Shown here: positions 1 to 8,869 of the stretch, piece after piece | How positions within the stretch are numbered: position 1 is the stretch's first letter | Layout: each line of letters starts with the position of its first letter | Assembly (NCBI RefSeq): GCF_014649115.1 | Contig: NZ_BMSK01000003.1 | Coordinates: forward strand, 310,001-374,000 | Origin: Streptomyces eurythermus | GTDB taxonomy: Bacteria; Actinomycetota; Actinomycetes; Streptomycetales; Streptomycetaceae | Reading direction: 5' to 3' | DNA length: 64,000 nucleotides | Position numbers and translations under genes: made by a program | The notes under the pieces: model-generated | The model's database searches: none | Seen by the model: the letters and a program-made list of their open reading frames with translations, nothing else | What the model was told of the DNA's origin: nothing

Positions 1-37
1 TGCGGGCCCGGGTCCGGTGAAAGACGCGCGGCGAACG

Positions 38-1690
38 TCAGGTCGTAGGGACCTTGGTGAAGCGGGACACCTGGTGCAGGTCGCGCTGGATGTCGTCCGC
101 GGTCGCGCGGAGCGCGGGCAGGAGGCGTTGGACGCAGTCCTCCAGGGTGCGGCGGGCCGCGTGCGTGGCCACGTTCACGGCGGCGACCGCGCGGCCCGTG
201 CGGTCCCGGACCGGTACGGCGACCGAGCGCAGGCCCGACTCCAGTTCTTCGTCGGCCAGGGCATACCCCTGAGCCCTGACCTGGGTCAGCTCCGGGGACA
301 GGGGACCGTCCGCGTCCGCCAGGAGGACGCGGCCCAGTGAGGTCGCCGCGGCCGGCAGGCGCGCGCCCACCGGTATGCGTACGGTCAGCACACCGCTCGT
401 GGCCGCGCCCGCCGTGTACTGGACCTCCGTGCCGTCGGCGGTCAGCACCGCCAGCGCGGCCGGCTCGCGCACCCGGTCGGCGAGCGCCCGCAGATGCGGC
501 TGGGCCAGGCGGGGCAGCGTCGTCCGGGACAGCGGCGGGAAGCCCAGGTCCAGGACGCGCGGGGTGAGGGTGAAGGCGCGGTCCTCGTGCGCGGCGGTCA
601 CCAGGCCCAGGTGCTCGTGGGTGAGCAGTGCCCGGCGGGCGGTCGCCCGGGACAGGCCGGTCGCCCGGGCCACGTCCGTCAGGGACAGCGCGGGGCGGCC
701 CTCGCCGAACGCCGTCAGCACGGTCAGGCCCCGGGCCAGCGACTCCACGAAGTCCCGGCCGAGTTCCTGCTTGGAGGCCGTGGTCCAGGTCGCGAGGCCG
801 GCGGGTGCGGGGCCCGGCTCGGGCGGGGGCGCGGTCCGCAGGTCGGCCTCCATCGCCTCGACCGCCGTACGCAGCCGGGGCAGCAGGGTCGCGGGCAGCT
901 CCGCCGCCGGGTGCCGGCTGGTGTGGCTGACCACGCTCGCCACGCAGGCCACGCGGCCGGTGCGGGGGTCGCGCACCGGGGCGGACACCGCGACCAGGCC
1001 CGGCTCGATCAGCTGGTCGTCCAGGGCCCAGCCGTCCCGGCGGGCCGCCCGTACCCGGTCCGCGAAGGCCGCGTCGACGGCGTCGGCGGTGGCATGGGCG
1101 GTGCCGGGGGCGGGTTCCGGGCGCGGGGGGACGGCCGGGAACGCCGTGTCCCGCGGGTCCTCGGCCCGGCGGGTCCGCCAGCGGGCCCAGTCCCGCTCCG
1201 TCCACTCGGTGGCGAACAGCGCGCCGGGCGCGGTCCGTTCGGCCGGCAGCAGGTCGCCGATGCGGAAGCTGACCGACAGCGCCCGGCGGCGGGTGGCCTG
1301 GTGGATGAAGCGGACGCCGTCGCGGTCGGCGACCGCCAGCGACACCGACTCGTCCAGCTCGTCGGCGAGGGCGTCGGCGCGCGCGCCGAGCAGGGCGGGC
1401 AGCCGCAGGGCCGCCAGGAAGGCGTTGCCCAGCTCCAGCACGCCGGGGGTGAGGACGACGTCCCGGCCGTCGAGGCGTACGTAGCCCATGCGGGCCAGGG
1501 TCGCGGTGATCCGGTCCACCGTGGAGCGGGCGAGTCCGGTGGCCCGCTCCAGCGCGCTCGGGCTCAGCGTGCCGCCCGCCTCGGCCAGCCGGCGCAGCAC
1601 CCCGACCCCGCGCACCAGCGGCCCCACCGCCTCCGCGGGCACCCCGGCCCCGGCACGGGTGTCGGCATCCACTGCGGTCATGGCGGGCAT
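38..1690 (-). CDS. Tandem IclR-type transcriptional regulator (double module)
   Basis: This is a 550-residue cytoplasmic DNA-binding regulator made of two consecutive IclR-like modules. Each module has a winged HTH (LSPSALERATGLARSTVDRI near the N-terminus, LSLTDVARATGLSRATARRA in the second half) followed by an IclR effector-binding region. Typical IclR proteins have about 250 residues and one such unit, so this is a fused or duplicated form. I chose the ATG at 1690 because GGAGAG lies just upstream; a GTG at 1717 is in frame but has no good ribosome site. The effector is unknown and no catabolic operon is adjacent in the window, so targets cannot be named. Family call is firm; role is open. 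Confidence 0.85.
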   Translation of the reverse strand: MPAMTAVDADTRAGAGVPAEAVGPLVRGVGVLRRLAEAGGTLSPSALERATGLARSTVDRITATLARMGYVRLDGRDVVLTPGVLELGNAFLAALRLPALLGARADALADELDESVSLAVADRDGVRFIHQATRRRALSVSFRIGDLLPAERTAPGALFATEWTERDWARWRTRRAEDPRDTAFPAVPPRPEPAPGTAHATADAVDAAFADRVRAARRDGWALDDQLIEPGLVAVSAPVRDPRTGRVACVASVVSHTSRHPAAELPATLLPRLRTAVEAMEADLRTAPPPEPGPAPAGLATWTTASKQELGRDFVESLARGLTVLTAFGEGRPALSLTDVARATGLSRATARRALLTHEHLGLVTAAHEDRAFTLTPRVLDLGFPPLSRTTLPRLAQPHLRALADRVREPAALAVLTADGTEVQYTAGAATSGVLTVRIPVGARLPAAATSLGRVLLADADGPLSPELTQVRAQGYALADEELESGLRSVAVPVRDRTGRAVAAVNVATHAARRTLEDCVQRLLPALRATADDIQRDLHQVSRFTKVPTT

Positions 1691-1754
1691 CGTCTCTCCG
1701 GTACGGCGTCGGGGCACGCCTACGGTAAACCGGGCCCGCGCCGCCCGCGCCCCC

Positions 1755-3065
1755 TCAGGAGTCGTCCGCCGCCTGCACCACCTTGCCGCCCCGGCTCACC
1801 CGGACCCGGTAGTTGCCCTCCGCGTCGGTCGAGAGCACCCGCACGCTGACGCCGTGCCGTGGGTCCTCGAAGGTCTCGCCGGGGGTGAACGGGGCGTCGG
1901 AGAGCTCCGCGTGGACGTTGGGGCTGCGGGTGCAGCCGCCGCTGCCGCGGTGGCTGTCGAAGACGGTGACCGGGCCGCGGCCGGTGTCCACCGCCGCGTC
2001 GATCCGGTAGACGAGGACGCCGGGACGGCACACCGCCTCGTCGTTGCCGCCCTGGGCGCGGACCTCCAGCGCGTAGGTGGTGCGCGCGGTGACCGGTATG
2101 AGGACCAGCTTTCCGCCGCCCTGCTGGTACAGCGGGGAGAGGGTGAACTCCGTGCTGCCCGGTGCCGCCGCGCAGCCGACCTGGCCGCCGTCCAGCCAGC
2201 CCAGCTTCCACTTGTGCCAGCCGAGCAGGTCGTTGTTGGCCCCCCAGTCCTCGCTCATGATGTCCCAGTGCCCGACCGCGCCCCCGCCGTCCTGTGTGTA
2301 CAGGTCGGGCAGGCCGAAGGTGTGGCCGTTCTCGTGCGGCAGCACCCGGTACCCGGTGCGGTCGTAGGACCCGGAGCCGTCGTCCTGGCGGGAGTAGACG
2401 AAGGAGGCGTTGGAGATGCGCACGCCGTCGGCCACCGGGGCGTCGTCGTTGCCGGCGAAGGTCACGGACAGCACGGTGTCCAGGGCGGAGGGCCCGGCGT
2501 TCGGGGTGACGAGCACGTTGAGCAGGTCGTAGTCGCGGAAGTCCACCGCCGGGTCGGCGGCGGCCACGAGGTCCTGCACCAGGCTGCGGTAGCCGGGGTC
2601 GAAGGGCGCGCCGCGCTCTATGCCGTACTCGTGGAACGGCTTGGGCATGCGCAGCCAGGTGGTGACGGGGGTCTCGGGACGGTAGTCGAGGCGGCCGTAC
2701 GACGCGGTGTGGAACCAGTCCTGGGTGCGCGGGAAGAACTCGTGGAAGCGGTCCATCGCGTCGCCCTCGCCGGGCGCGTCGGGGAAGTCGACCATCAGGG
2801 TCAGGGCATGGACGGTGCCGGTGGAGCGGGAGTAGCCGGGCGGGGTGGGCAGGCCCTCGGTCATCTGTACGTCCAGACCGCCACGGATCATGCAGGGCAG
2901 GAGCGCGGAGGAGCGGGCCGGTCCGAGCGGCCCTGCGGTGGTCGGCGCCGTCAGGTGTCCGGTCCCGGCCGAGGTGCCGACCGCGAGGGTCAGCGCGCTC
3001 ACCAGGGTCAGGGCGGCCACCCGGCGCGGGCGTATGCGGCGGCGGGGCTGCGGCTGCGGCTGCAT
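1755..3065 (-). CDS. Secreted M6-family (immune inhibitor A-like) zinc metalloprotease
   Basis: The 436-residue product has a basic N-terminus followed by a hydrophobic stretch (about residues 15-32), consistent with a Sec or Tat-type signal peptide. The zincin motif HENGHTFGLPD lies at about residues 244-254, giving the two zinc histidines, the catalytic Glu and a third Asp ligand, as in M6 peptidases. It probably acts outside the cell as an endopeptidase. It is shorter than classical InhA proteins and lacks their long C-terminal domains. The start is ATG at 3065, preceded by AAAGG. A divergent TetR gene begins about 280 bp away, so regulation by that TetR is possible but unproven. Confidence 0.87.
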   Translation of the reverse strand: MQPQPQPRRRIRPRRVAALTLVSALTLAVGTSAGTGHLTAPTTAGPLGPARSSALLPCMIRGGLDVQMTEGLPTPPGYSRSTGTVHALTLMVDFPDAPGEGDAMDRFHEFFPRTQDWFHTASYGRLDYRPETPVTTWLRMPKPFHEYGIERGAPFDPGYRSLVQDLVAAADPAVDFRDYDLLNVLVTPNAGPSALDTVLSVTFAGNDDAPVADGVRISNASFVYSRQDDGSGSYDRTGYRVLPHENGHTFGLPDLYTQDGGGAVGHWDIMSEDWGANNDLLGWHKWKLGWLDGGQVGCAAAPGSTEFTLSPLYQQGGGKLVLIPVTARTTYALEVRAQGGNDEAVCRPGVLVYRIDAAVDTGRGPVTVFDSHRGSGGCTRSPNVHAELSDAPFTPGETFEDPRHGVSVRVLSTDAEGNYRVRVSRGGKVVQAADDS

Positions 3066-3343
3066 GCAGGGACCTTTCGCGCCACGGCAGCCGCCGGTCT
3101 GTCGGCTGCACCCTTGCGCTCACCCTGGGGCGGCGGGGAGGAGGGCGCGCGCTGGAGGAGACCGATGGTGGGAAACCGGGTCCGCGACCGGGTGAAACCC
3201 GGCGGCCGGAGATTGTGTCCCAGGTCACAGCGATTCTTCGCCGGGGCGGGAAATAACCGGGGACGCTTTCCCCGTTTAGCCCTGTGTCCGCGCGAAACGG
3301 GGAGCCCTTCCCCGGATCGCCCCCTCGATCCAAGGAGTACGCC

Positions 3344-3991
3344 GTGCCCGCCGCCACCGCCCCCGCCGAGCGCAAGGTGACCCGGCCGCGCGCCGACGCC
3401 CTGCGCAACCGGGAGCGGATCGTCGCCGCCGCCCGGGAGATGATCGTCGAGAACGGCCCGGACGTGCCGATCGACGAGATCGCCCGCCGGGCCTGCGTCG
3501 GCAACGCCACGGTGTACCGCAACTTCCCCGACCGCGACGCCCTCGTGCGCGAGGTCGTCTGCTCCGTCATGGACCGCACGGCCGCGGCGGCCGAGCTGGC
3601 CCTCGCGGAGAGCGGGGACGCCTTCACCGCCCTGGAGCACTTCGTGCACGCCGCCGCGGACGAGCGGATCGGCGCGCTGTGCCCCATGGTGTCCGGCACG
3701 TTCGACCAGCACCACCCCGACCTGGAGGCCTCCCGTGAGCGCGTCGAGCGGCTCATCGAGGAGCTCATGGGCCGGGCCAAGGCGGCCGGGCAGCTCCGGC
3801 CGGACATCGGCGTGGGCGATCTGATGATCGGCGTGGGCCAGCTGAGCCGGCCCCCGGCCGGCACGGACTGCCCGCGCGGCGACCGCTTCGCCCACCGCCT
3901 GCTCCAGTTGTTCCTCGACGGCCTGCGGGCGCCCGCCCGCTCCGCCCTGCCGGGTCAGTCCCTCAGCATCAAGGAGCTGCGCGCCTCCTGA
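3344..3991 (+). CDS. TetR/AcrR family transcriptional regulator
   Basis: This 215-residue regulator carries the N-terminal TetR HTH: ERIVAAAREMIVENG, then IDEIARRACVGNATVYRNFP. A ligand-binding helical domain follows. The GTG at 3344 is preferred because AAGGAG sits 6 bases upstream; an earlier in-frame ATG at 3284 would add 20 residues without a ribosome site. It lies directly before a DHA2-type multidrug efflux gene on the same strand (about 185 bp gap), so it is a good candidate repressor of that pump. The divergent metalloprotease is the alternative target. The inducer cannot be inferred. Confidence 0.87.
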   Translation: MPAATAPAERKVTRPRADALRNRERIVAAAREMIVENGPDVPIDEIARRACVGNATVYRNFPDRDALVREVVCSVMDRTAAAAELALAESGDAFTALEHFVHAAADERIGALCPMVSGTFDQHHPDLEASRERVERLIEELMGRAKAAGQLRPDIGVGDLMIGVGQLSRPPAGTDCPRGDRFAHRLLQLFLDGLRAPARSALPGQSLSIKELRAS

Positions 3992-4175
3992 CCGATTAGT
4001 TCAGCTCCCGCGCCCGGTCCAACGACAGTACGGCGGTTCGTACAGCCGTTCCCTTCCTGTTCACCATCCCGCCTTACCCCGTTTTCTCAGCATTTTTCAC
4101 CACGCCGACTCTCACCACGCTGTCCGTCACCAGCCCTGAGTTCCAAGGCTCCGAAGTACCGAAGTGGGTATCCCC

Positions 4176-5714
4176 ATGTCCGAAACAGCCCGCAAGGCTG
4201 CCGGCCTCGCCGCCCCCGGCGGTGACGCCAACCGCTGGAAGGCGCTCGTCTTCATCGCGCTCGCCCAGCTGATGGTCGTCCTGGACGCCACCATCGTGAA
4301 CATCGCCCTGCCCGCCGCCCAGGAGGACCTGGGCATATCCGACGGCAACAAGCAGTGGGTGATCACGGCCTACGCGCTCGCCTTCGGCGGTCTGCTGCTG
4401 TTCGGTGGCCGGATCGCCGACCTGTGGGGCCGCAAGCGCACCTTCGTGCTCGGCCTGGTCGGCTTCGCCGCCGCCTCCGCGCTCGGCGGTGCCGCCACCA
4501 CCGGCCCGCTGATGTTCGGCGCCCGTGCCCTCCAGGGTGTCTTCGGCGCGCTGCTCGCCCCGGCCGCGCTGTCCCTGCTCGCCGTGATGTTCACCGACGC
4601 CAGGGAGCGCGCCAAGGCGTTCGGCATCTACGGCGCCATCGCGGGCGGCGGCGGTGCCGTCGGCCTGATCCTCGGCGGCTTCCTCACCGAGTACCTGAAC
4701 TGGCGCTGGACCTTCTTCGTGAACATCCCGTTCGCCGTGGTCGCCGCGGCCGGCGCCTACTTCGTCATCCGTGAGCCGGAGGGCGGCCGCAACCGCAACC
4801 CGCTCGACATCCCGGGCGTCCTGCTCTCCACCCTCGGCCTGGTCGCGCTCGTCTACGGCTTCACCCGCGCCGAGTCCGACGGCTGGAGCGACACGCTGAC
4901 CGTGACGATGTTCGTCGCGTCCGTCGTGCTGCTGCTCGCGTTCGTGCTGGTCGAGGCCAAGGTCAAGGCCCCGCTGCTGCCGCTGCGCGTGGTGACCGAC
5001 CGCAACCGCGGCGGTATCTACCTCTCGCTGGGCCTCGCCATCATCGGCATGTTCGGCCTGTTCCTCTTCCTGACCTACTACCTGCAGATCGTGAAGGGCT
5101 ACTCGCCGGTCAAGACCGGCTTCGCCTTCCTGCCGATGGTGGTCGGCATGATCACCGGCTCCACCCAGATCGGCGCCCGGCTGATGACCCGGCTGCCGGC
5201 CCGGCTGCTGATGGGCCCCGGCTTCCTGGTCGCCGGCGTCGGCATGCTGCTGCTGACCCAGCTGGAGATGGACTCCTCGTACCCGGCGCTGCTGCTGCCC
5301 GCCATGCTGCTGCTCGGCCTCGGCATGGGTACGGCGTTCATGCCGGCGATGTCCCTGGCCACCCAGGGTGTCCAGCCCCGGGACGCCGGTGTCGCCTCCG
5401 CGATGGTCAACACCTCGCAGCAGGTGGGCGGCGCGATCGGCACCGCCCTGCTGAACACGATCGCCTCCTCGGCGACCACCTCGTACGTCAAGGACCACAT
5501 CGCCGGCGCCACCGGCAAGCCGCAGCAGCAGCTGGTGGGGCTCCAGGGCATGGTCCACGGCTACACGGCCGCGATCTGGGTGGCCGTCGGCATCCTGGCG
5601 CTCGCCTCGCTGATCGCCTTCACCTTCGTCAACGCCGGCCGTCCGAACGCGACCGCCGTGATGAGCGGCGAGGGCGCCGAGGACGAGGTCCCGGTGCCGG
5701 TGGTGGCCCACTGA
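4176..5714 (+). CDS. DHA2-type (EmrB/QacA) MFS multidrug exporter
   Basis: This 512-residue integral membrane drug:H+ antiporter has the 14-helix DHA2 layout. Motif D1 (LDATIVNIALPAAQ) is in helix 1 and motif A (GGRIADLWGRKR) between helices 2 and 3. Motif C-like glycines (GAIAGGGGAVGLILGG) are in helix 5. The ATG at 4176 is preferred; a GTG at 4164 would add four residues. It follows the TetR gene at 3344-3991 and ends 7 bp from the convergent MarR gene. Likely job is export of hydrophobic drugs or endogenous metabolites under TetR control. The substrate is not predictable from sequence. Confidence 0.92.
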   Translation: MSETARKAAGLAAPGGDANRWKALVFIALAQLMVVLDATIVNIALPAAQEDLGISDGNKQWVITAYALAFGGLLLFGGRIADLWGRKRTFVLGLVGFAAASALGGAATTGPLMFGARALQGVFGALLAPAALSLLAVMFTDARERAKAFGIYGAIAGGGGAVGLILGGFLTEYLNWRWTFFVNIPFAVVAAAGAYFVIREPEGGRNRNPLDIPGVLLSTLGLVALVYGFTRAESDGWSDTLTVTMFVASVVLLLAFVLVEAKVKAPLLPLRVVTDRNRGGIYLSLGLAIIGMFGLFLFLTYYLQIVKGYSPVKTGFAFLPMVVGMITGSTQIGARLMTRLPARLLMGPGFLVAGVGMLLLTQLEMDSSYPALLLPAMLLLGLGMGTAFMPAMSLATQGVQPRDAGVASAMVNTSQQVGGAIGTALLNTIASSATTSYVKDHIAGATGKPQQQLVGLQGMVHGYTAAIWVAVGILALASLIAFTFVNAGRPNATAVMSGEGAEDEVPVPVVAH

Positions 5715-5721
5715 CCGTGAG

Positions 5722-6231
5722 CTAGCGGAGCCAGGGCAGGTCCGCACCCGCTTCCTTGGGCTGGAGGCCCTCGGCGACGATCTCCATGATCTCGCCGAGG
5801 GCCTTCTGCTGTTCCGGGCTCAGCCGGTCGAACAGCGCCTGGCGCACGGCGGCCACATGGCCGGGCGCGGTGCGCCGCAGCACCTCGACGCCCTCGTCGG
5901 TGAGCACGGCGAACTGGCCGCGCTTGTCGGCGGGGCAGTCCTCCCGGCGGACCCAGCCGTTCTTCTCCAGCCGGGCGATGGCGTGCGAGAGCCGGGAGCG
6001 GGTGATCTTCGCCTGCATCGCCAGCTCGGTCATCCGCAGCCGGCGGCGCGGGGCCTCGGCGAGGCCGACGAGCAGGCCGTAGTAGACGTGCGGCATCCCC
6101 GCGTCACGCTGGAGCTGCCGGTCGAGGTGGTCCTCCAGGAGGGTGGTGGCGTGCAGGTAGGCGCGCCAGACGTGCTGTTCCTCGGCGGTCAGCCAGCGGG
6201 GTGCTGCGGCGGAGTCCGGTGCGTTGTTCAT
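5722..6231 (-). CDS. MarR family transcriptional regulator
   Basis: The 169-residue winged-helix protein has typical MarR content: a dimerisation helix at the N-terminus, the HTH region LRMTELAMQAKITRSRLSHA, and the wing GWVRREDCPADKRGQFAVLT with the usual Asp-Arg pair. It is divergent from the DODA-type dioxygenase at 6340. Two palindromic elements lie in the 108-bp gap between them, so autoregulation and control of the dioxygenase are likely. MarR proteins commonly respond to aromatic ligands, which fits a ring-cleavage-family neighbour, but the ligand is not known. Confidence 0.9.
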   Translation of the reverse strand: MNNAPDSAAAPRWLTAEEQHVWRAYLHATTLLEDHLDRQLQRDAGMPHVYYGLLVGLAEAPRRRLRMTELAMQAKITRSRLSHAIARLEKNGWVRREDCPADKRGQFAVLTDEGVEVLRRTAPGHVAAVRQALFDRLSPEQQKALGEIMEIVAEGLQPKEAGADLPWLR

Positions 6232-6254
6232 GCATCCACTCTACGAGGCGGCTT

Positions 6255-6311
6255 CTTGAAATTTGAACAAGCGACGGGTAGGGTTCCGGGCTGGAAACTT
6301 GAGAGTTCAAG
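6255..6311. promoter_or_regulatory. Paired palindromes, probable MarR operators
   Basis: Two related palindromes sit in the divergent gap. CTTGAAATTTGAACAAG is at 6255-6271. CTTGA-GAGT-TCAAG is at 6298-6311, with perfect 5-bp arms. Their centres are about 41-42 bp apart, near four helical turns, so two MarR dimers could bind the same DNA face. The TTGAA/TTCAA half-sites resemble known MarR boxes. Binding is inferred, not shown. Confidence 0.6.
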
Positions 6312-6339
6312 CAAGGTCAGATCCCCGGGAGCCGCCGCG

Positions 6340-7131
6340 ATGTCCGCCACCGTCCAGGAGCGCATGCCCGCCCTGTACCTCAGCCACGGCGCCCCGCCGC
6401 TCGCCGACGACCCCGTCTGGCCCGGCCAGCTCGCCGCCTGGTCCGCCGCCCTGCCCCGCCCCCGCGCGATCCTCATGGTCTCCGCCCACTGGGAGGAGGC
6501 CCCGCTCGCCCTCGGCGCGGTCGAGACCGTCCCGCTCGTCTACGACTTCTGGGGCTTCCCCGAGCACTACTACACGGTCCGCTACGCCGCCCCGGGCGCC
6601 CCCGCGCTCGCCGACTCCGTCCGCAAGCTGCTGCGCGCCCCCGGGCTCCCCGTACAGGACATCCCCGACCGGGGCCTCGACCACGGCGCCTACGTCCCGC
6701 TCGTCGAGATGTACCCGGACGCCGACATCCCCGTCCTGCAGATCTCCCTGCCCACCCTCGACCCGGTCCGCCTGATGGACCTCGGCCGCAGGCTCGCCCC
6801 GCTGCGCGACGAGGGCGTGCTGATCGTCGGCTCCGGCTTCTTCACCCACAACCTCGCCGCCCTGCGGCACACCGGGCCGGGCGTGCCGAGCTGGTCGGCG
6901 GAGTTCGACGACTGGGGCCGGCGCGCCCTGGAGGCCCGCGACTGGGACGCCCTGCTCGACTTCCTGGACAAGGCCCCGGCCGGCCGCTACGCCCATCCGC
7001 GCACCGAACACTTCGCCCCGCTCTTCGTCACCATGGGCGCGGCGGAGGCAGGCGGCGAGCTCGACGCGCAGAAGTCGGTGATCGACGGGTTCTGGATGGG
7101 AATGGCGAAGCGGTCCGTGCAGTTCGGATGA
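6340..7131 (+). CDS. DODA-type extradiol aromatic ring-opening dioxygenase (LigB superfamily)
   Basis: The 263-residue soluble protein matches the class III extradiol dioxygenase (4,5-DOPA dioxygenase/YgiD-like) family. Conserved metal and active-site histidines appear in order: YLSHGAPPL, MVSAHWEEAP, LDHGAYVPL and GSGFFTHNL. Length fits the family (about 260). I chose the ATG at 6340, where similarity begins; upstream codons belong to the shared regulatory gap. The gene is divergent from a MarR regulator with two candidate operators between them. Family members use non-haem Fe(II) or Zn to open catecholic rings; the physiological substrate is not known. Confidence 0.88.
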   Translation: MSATVQERMPALYLSHGAPPLADDPVWPGQLAAWSAALPRPRAILMVSAHWEEAPLALGAVETVPLVYDFWGFPEHYYTVRYAAPGAPALADSVRKLLRAPGLPVQDIPDRGLDHGAYVPLVEMYPDADIPVLQISLPTLDPVRLMDLGRRLAPLRDEGVLIVGSGFFTHNLAALRHTGPGVPSWSAEFDDWGRRALEARDWDALLDFLDKAPAGRYAHPRTEHFAPLFVTMGAAEAGGELDAQKSVIDGFWMGMAKRSVQFG

Positions 7132-7159
7132 GAGAGCGGTGCGGGGGGAAGCGCCCCGC

Positions 7160-7679
7160 TCAGAGTTCCTTCTCGTACCAGGCCACGTCCCAGTAGCGGC
7201 CGAACTTGCGGCCGACCTCGCGGAACGTGCCGACGTGCCGGAAGCCGAAGCGGGCGTGCAGCCGCTCGGAGGGCTCGTTGGGCTGGGCGATCCCGGCGTA
7301 GGCGCGGTGCACGTCCTGTCCGGCCAGGGCCTTGAACAGGGCGTCGTAGAGCAGCGTGCCGATGCCGCGCCGGCCCGCACCCGGGGCGACGTACACCGAG
7401 GTCTCCACGGACGTCCCGTACGCCCGGCTTCGGCCGATAGGGGCTCGAGGTGGCGTACCCCAGGATCCGCTGTGAGCGGGCGTCCGCGGCAACCATCAGC
7501 CGGTGCGGGCCGTCTTCCGGGTGGGAGAGCAGCCAGGGGCGGCGCTCCGAAGGGGTGAACACGGCGGTGTCGAATGTGATGGCCGTCTCAAGGACGTAGT
7601 GGTTGTAGATCGACGTCAGAGCGTCGAGGTCCCCCTCGATTCCCGGCCTGACCTGCACTTCGGCGTCTTCCGGCGGCAT
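7160..7679 (-). pseudogene. GNAT acetyltransferase (phosphinothricin-acetyltransferase-like), frameshifted
   Basis: The N-terminal half (VRPGIEGDLDALTSIYNHYV onward to ILGYATSSPYRPK) and the C-terminal half (AYGTSVETSVYVAPGAGRRG to the stop) are clearly one Pat/ArsN-type N-acetyltransferase read in two frames. The acetyl-CoA loop is GAGRRGIG. Removing one base from the CCC run at 7423-7425 (GGG on the coding strand) joins them as RPK-P-A-Y-GTSVETSVYV. The span of 520 bp equals 173 codons plus one base, which supports a single +1 insertion. An intact enzyme would have 172 residues and acetylate a small amine such as phosphinothricin or an analogue. It could be a genuine pseudogene or a sequencing error; no decay is visible elsewhere. 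Confidence 0.85.
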
Positions 7680-7738
7680 CTGGCCTCCCCGTGTGGCGGA
7701 CAGGGTACTGCATGATCAGAAAAATCGCGGGGTGGGTT

Positions 7739-7766
7739 GGGAATTCTGTCCTGATTCCAGTCGTTG
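7739..7766 (+). promoter_or_regulatory. SigR (ECF, disulfide-stress) type promoter of hrdD
   Basis: GGGAAT at 7739-7744 and GTTG at 7763-7766 are separated by exactly 18 bp. This matches the SigR consensus GGAAT-N18-GTT. The implied transcription start is near 7772, leaving about a 100-nt leader before the hrdD ATG. S. coelicolor hrdD is known to have a SigR-dependent promoter, so the match is expected and strengthens the gene assignment. It is seen directly; usage is inferred. Confidence 0.8.
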
Positions 7767-7870
7767 TTTCCCACGGATGCAGGGCACTCGAAGAGAGTCC
7801 CAGAGACAGCCCCTTCAGTGCCGCGCGTTCGCAGGACCACCCGCCCGACCACCATCGCAAGGGAGCACGC

Positions 7871-8869
7871 ATGGCAACCCGTGCCGTCGCCCGTCGTCAG
7901 TCCGCCACCGGCGAGACGGCCGACTCGGCAAGCAGTGTTCGCGCTCATGGCGGCGAGATCGCAGACCGCGACCTGGTCGGCATGTACCTCGACGAGATCG
8001 CGCGTACGCCGCTGCTCGACGCCGCCAAGGAAGTCGAGCTGTCCCAGACCATCGAGGCGGGTGTCTTCGCGCAGCAGGTGCTCGACGGCGAGGAGGAGTC
8101 CCGCACCGACGCCACCCGCGAGGAGCTTCAGGCCCTGGTGGCCGCCGGTGAGCGCGCCAAGGACGTCTTCATCCGCTCCAACCTCCGCCTGGTCGTCGCG
8201 GTCGCCCGGCGCTACCCGCGCAGCGGTCTGCCCCTGCTGGACCTGATCCAGGAGGGCAACGCCGGCCTGGTCCGCGCCGTGGAGAAGTTCGACTACCGCA
8301 AGGGCTTCAAGTTCTCCACGTACGCCACCTGGTGGATCCGTCAGGCCATCACCCGCTCCATCGCCGACCAGTCCCGCACGATCCGGCTCCCCGTCCACCT
8401 GGTGGAGGAGCTGGGCCGCATCCGCCGCGTCCAGCGCGAGTTCAACCGCGAGCACGGCCGCGACCCGGAGCCCGCGGAGATCGCCGCGGAGCTGGGCTCG
8501 ACGCCGGAGCGCGTCGTCGACGTCCTGGACTGGGCCCGCGACCCGGTCTCGCTGAACATGTCGGTGGACGACGAGGGCGAGACCCAGTTCGGCGACCTGC
8601 TCGAGGACACCTCGGCGGTCTCCCCGGAGCAGTCGGTCCTCACCCTGCTGCGCAGCGAGGAGCTGGACGACCTGATCGGCCGCCTGGACCAGCGCACGGC
8701 CTCCATCATCAAGATGCGGTACGGCATCGAGGACGGCCGCGAGCGCACCCTGACCGAGGTCGGCAAGGAGCACGGGCTCACCCGTGAGCGGATCCGCCAG
8801 ATCGAGAAGCACGCGCTGCTGGAGCTGAAGAAGCTGGCCCGCGACACGGGGTTCGACGCGGCCGCGTGA
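7871..8869 (+). CDS. hrdD: RNA polymerase sigma factor HrdD (group 2 sigma-70)
   Basis: The 332-residue protein starts MATRAVARRQSATGETADSA and closely matches HrdD as I remember it. Regions in order are 1.2 (DLVGMYLDEIARTPLL), 2 (NLRLVVAVARRYP, GLPLLDLIQEGNAGLVRAVE, KGFKFSTYATWWIRQAITRS), 3 (VHLVEELGRIRRVQREF) and 4 (EVGKEHGLTRERIRQIEKHA). It lacks the long N-terminal extension of HrdB. ATG 7871 has GGGAG five bases upstream; in-frame codons further 5' are leader and include the SigR promoter. HrdD recognises HrdB-like promoters and is dispensable in S. coelicolor. Its SigR-type promoter links it to thiol-oxidative stress. Confidence 0.96.
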   Translation: MATRAVARRQSATGETADSASSVRAHGGEIADRDLVGMYLDEIARTPLLDAAKEVELSQTIEAGVFAQQVLDGEEESRTDATREELQALVAAGERAKDVFIRSNLRLVVAVARRYPRSGLPLLDLIQEGNAGLVRAVEKFDYRKGFKFSTYATWWIRQAITRSIADQSRTIRLPVHLVEELGRIRRVQREFNREHGRDPEPAEIAAELGSTPERVVDVLDWARDPVSLNMSVDDEGETQFGDLLEDTSAVSPEQSVLTLLRSEELDDLIGRLDQRTASIIKMRYGIEDGRERTLTEVGKEHGLTRERIRQIEKHALLELKKLARDTGFDAAA

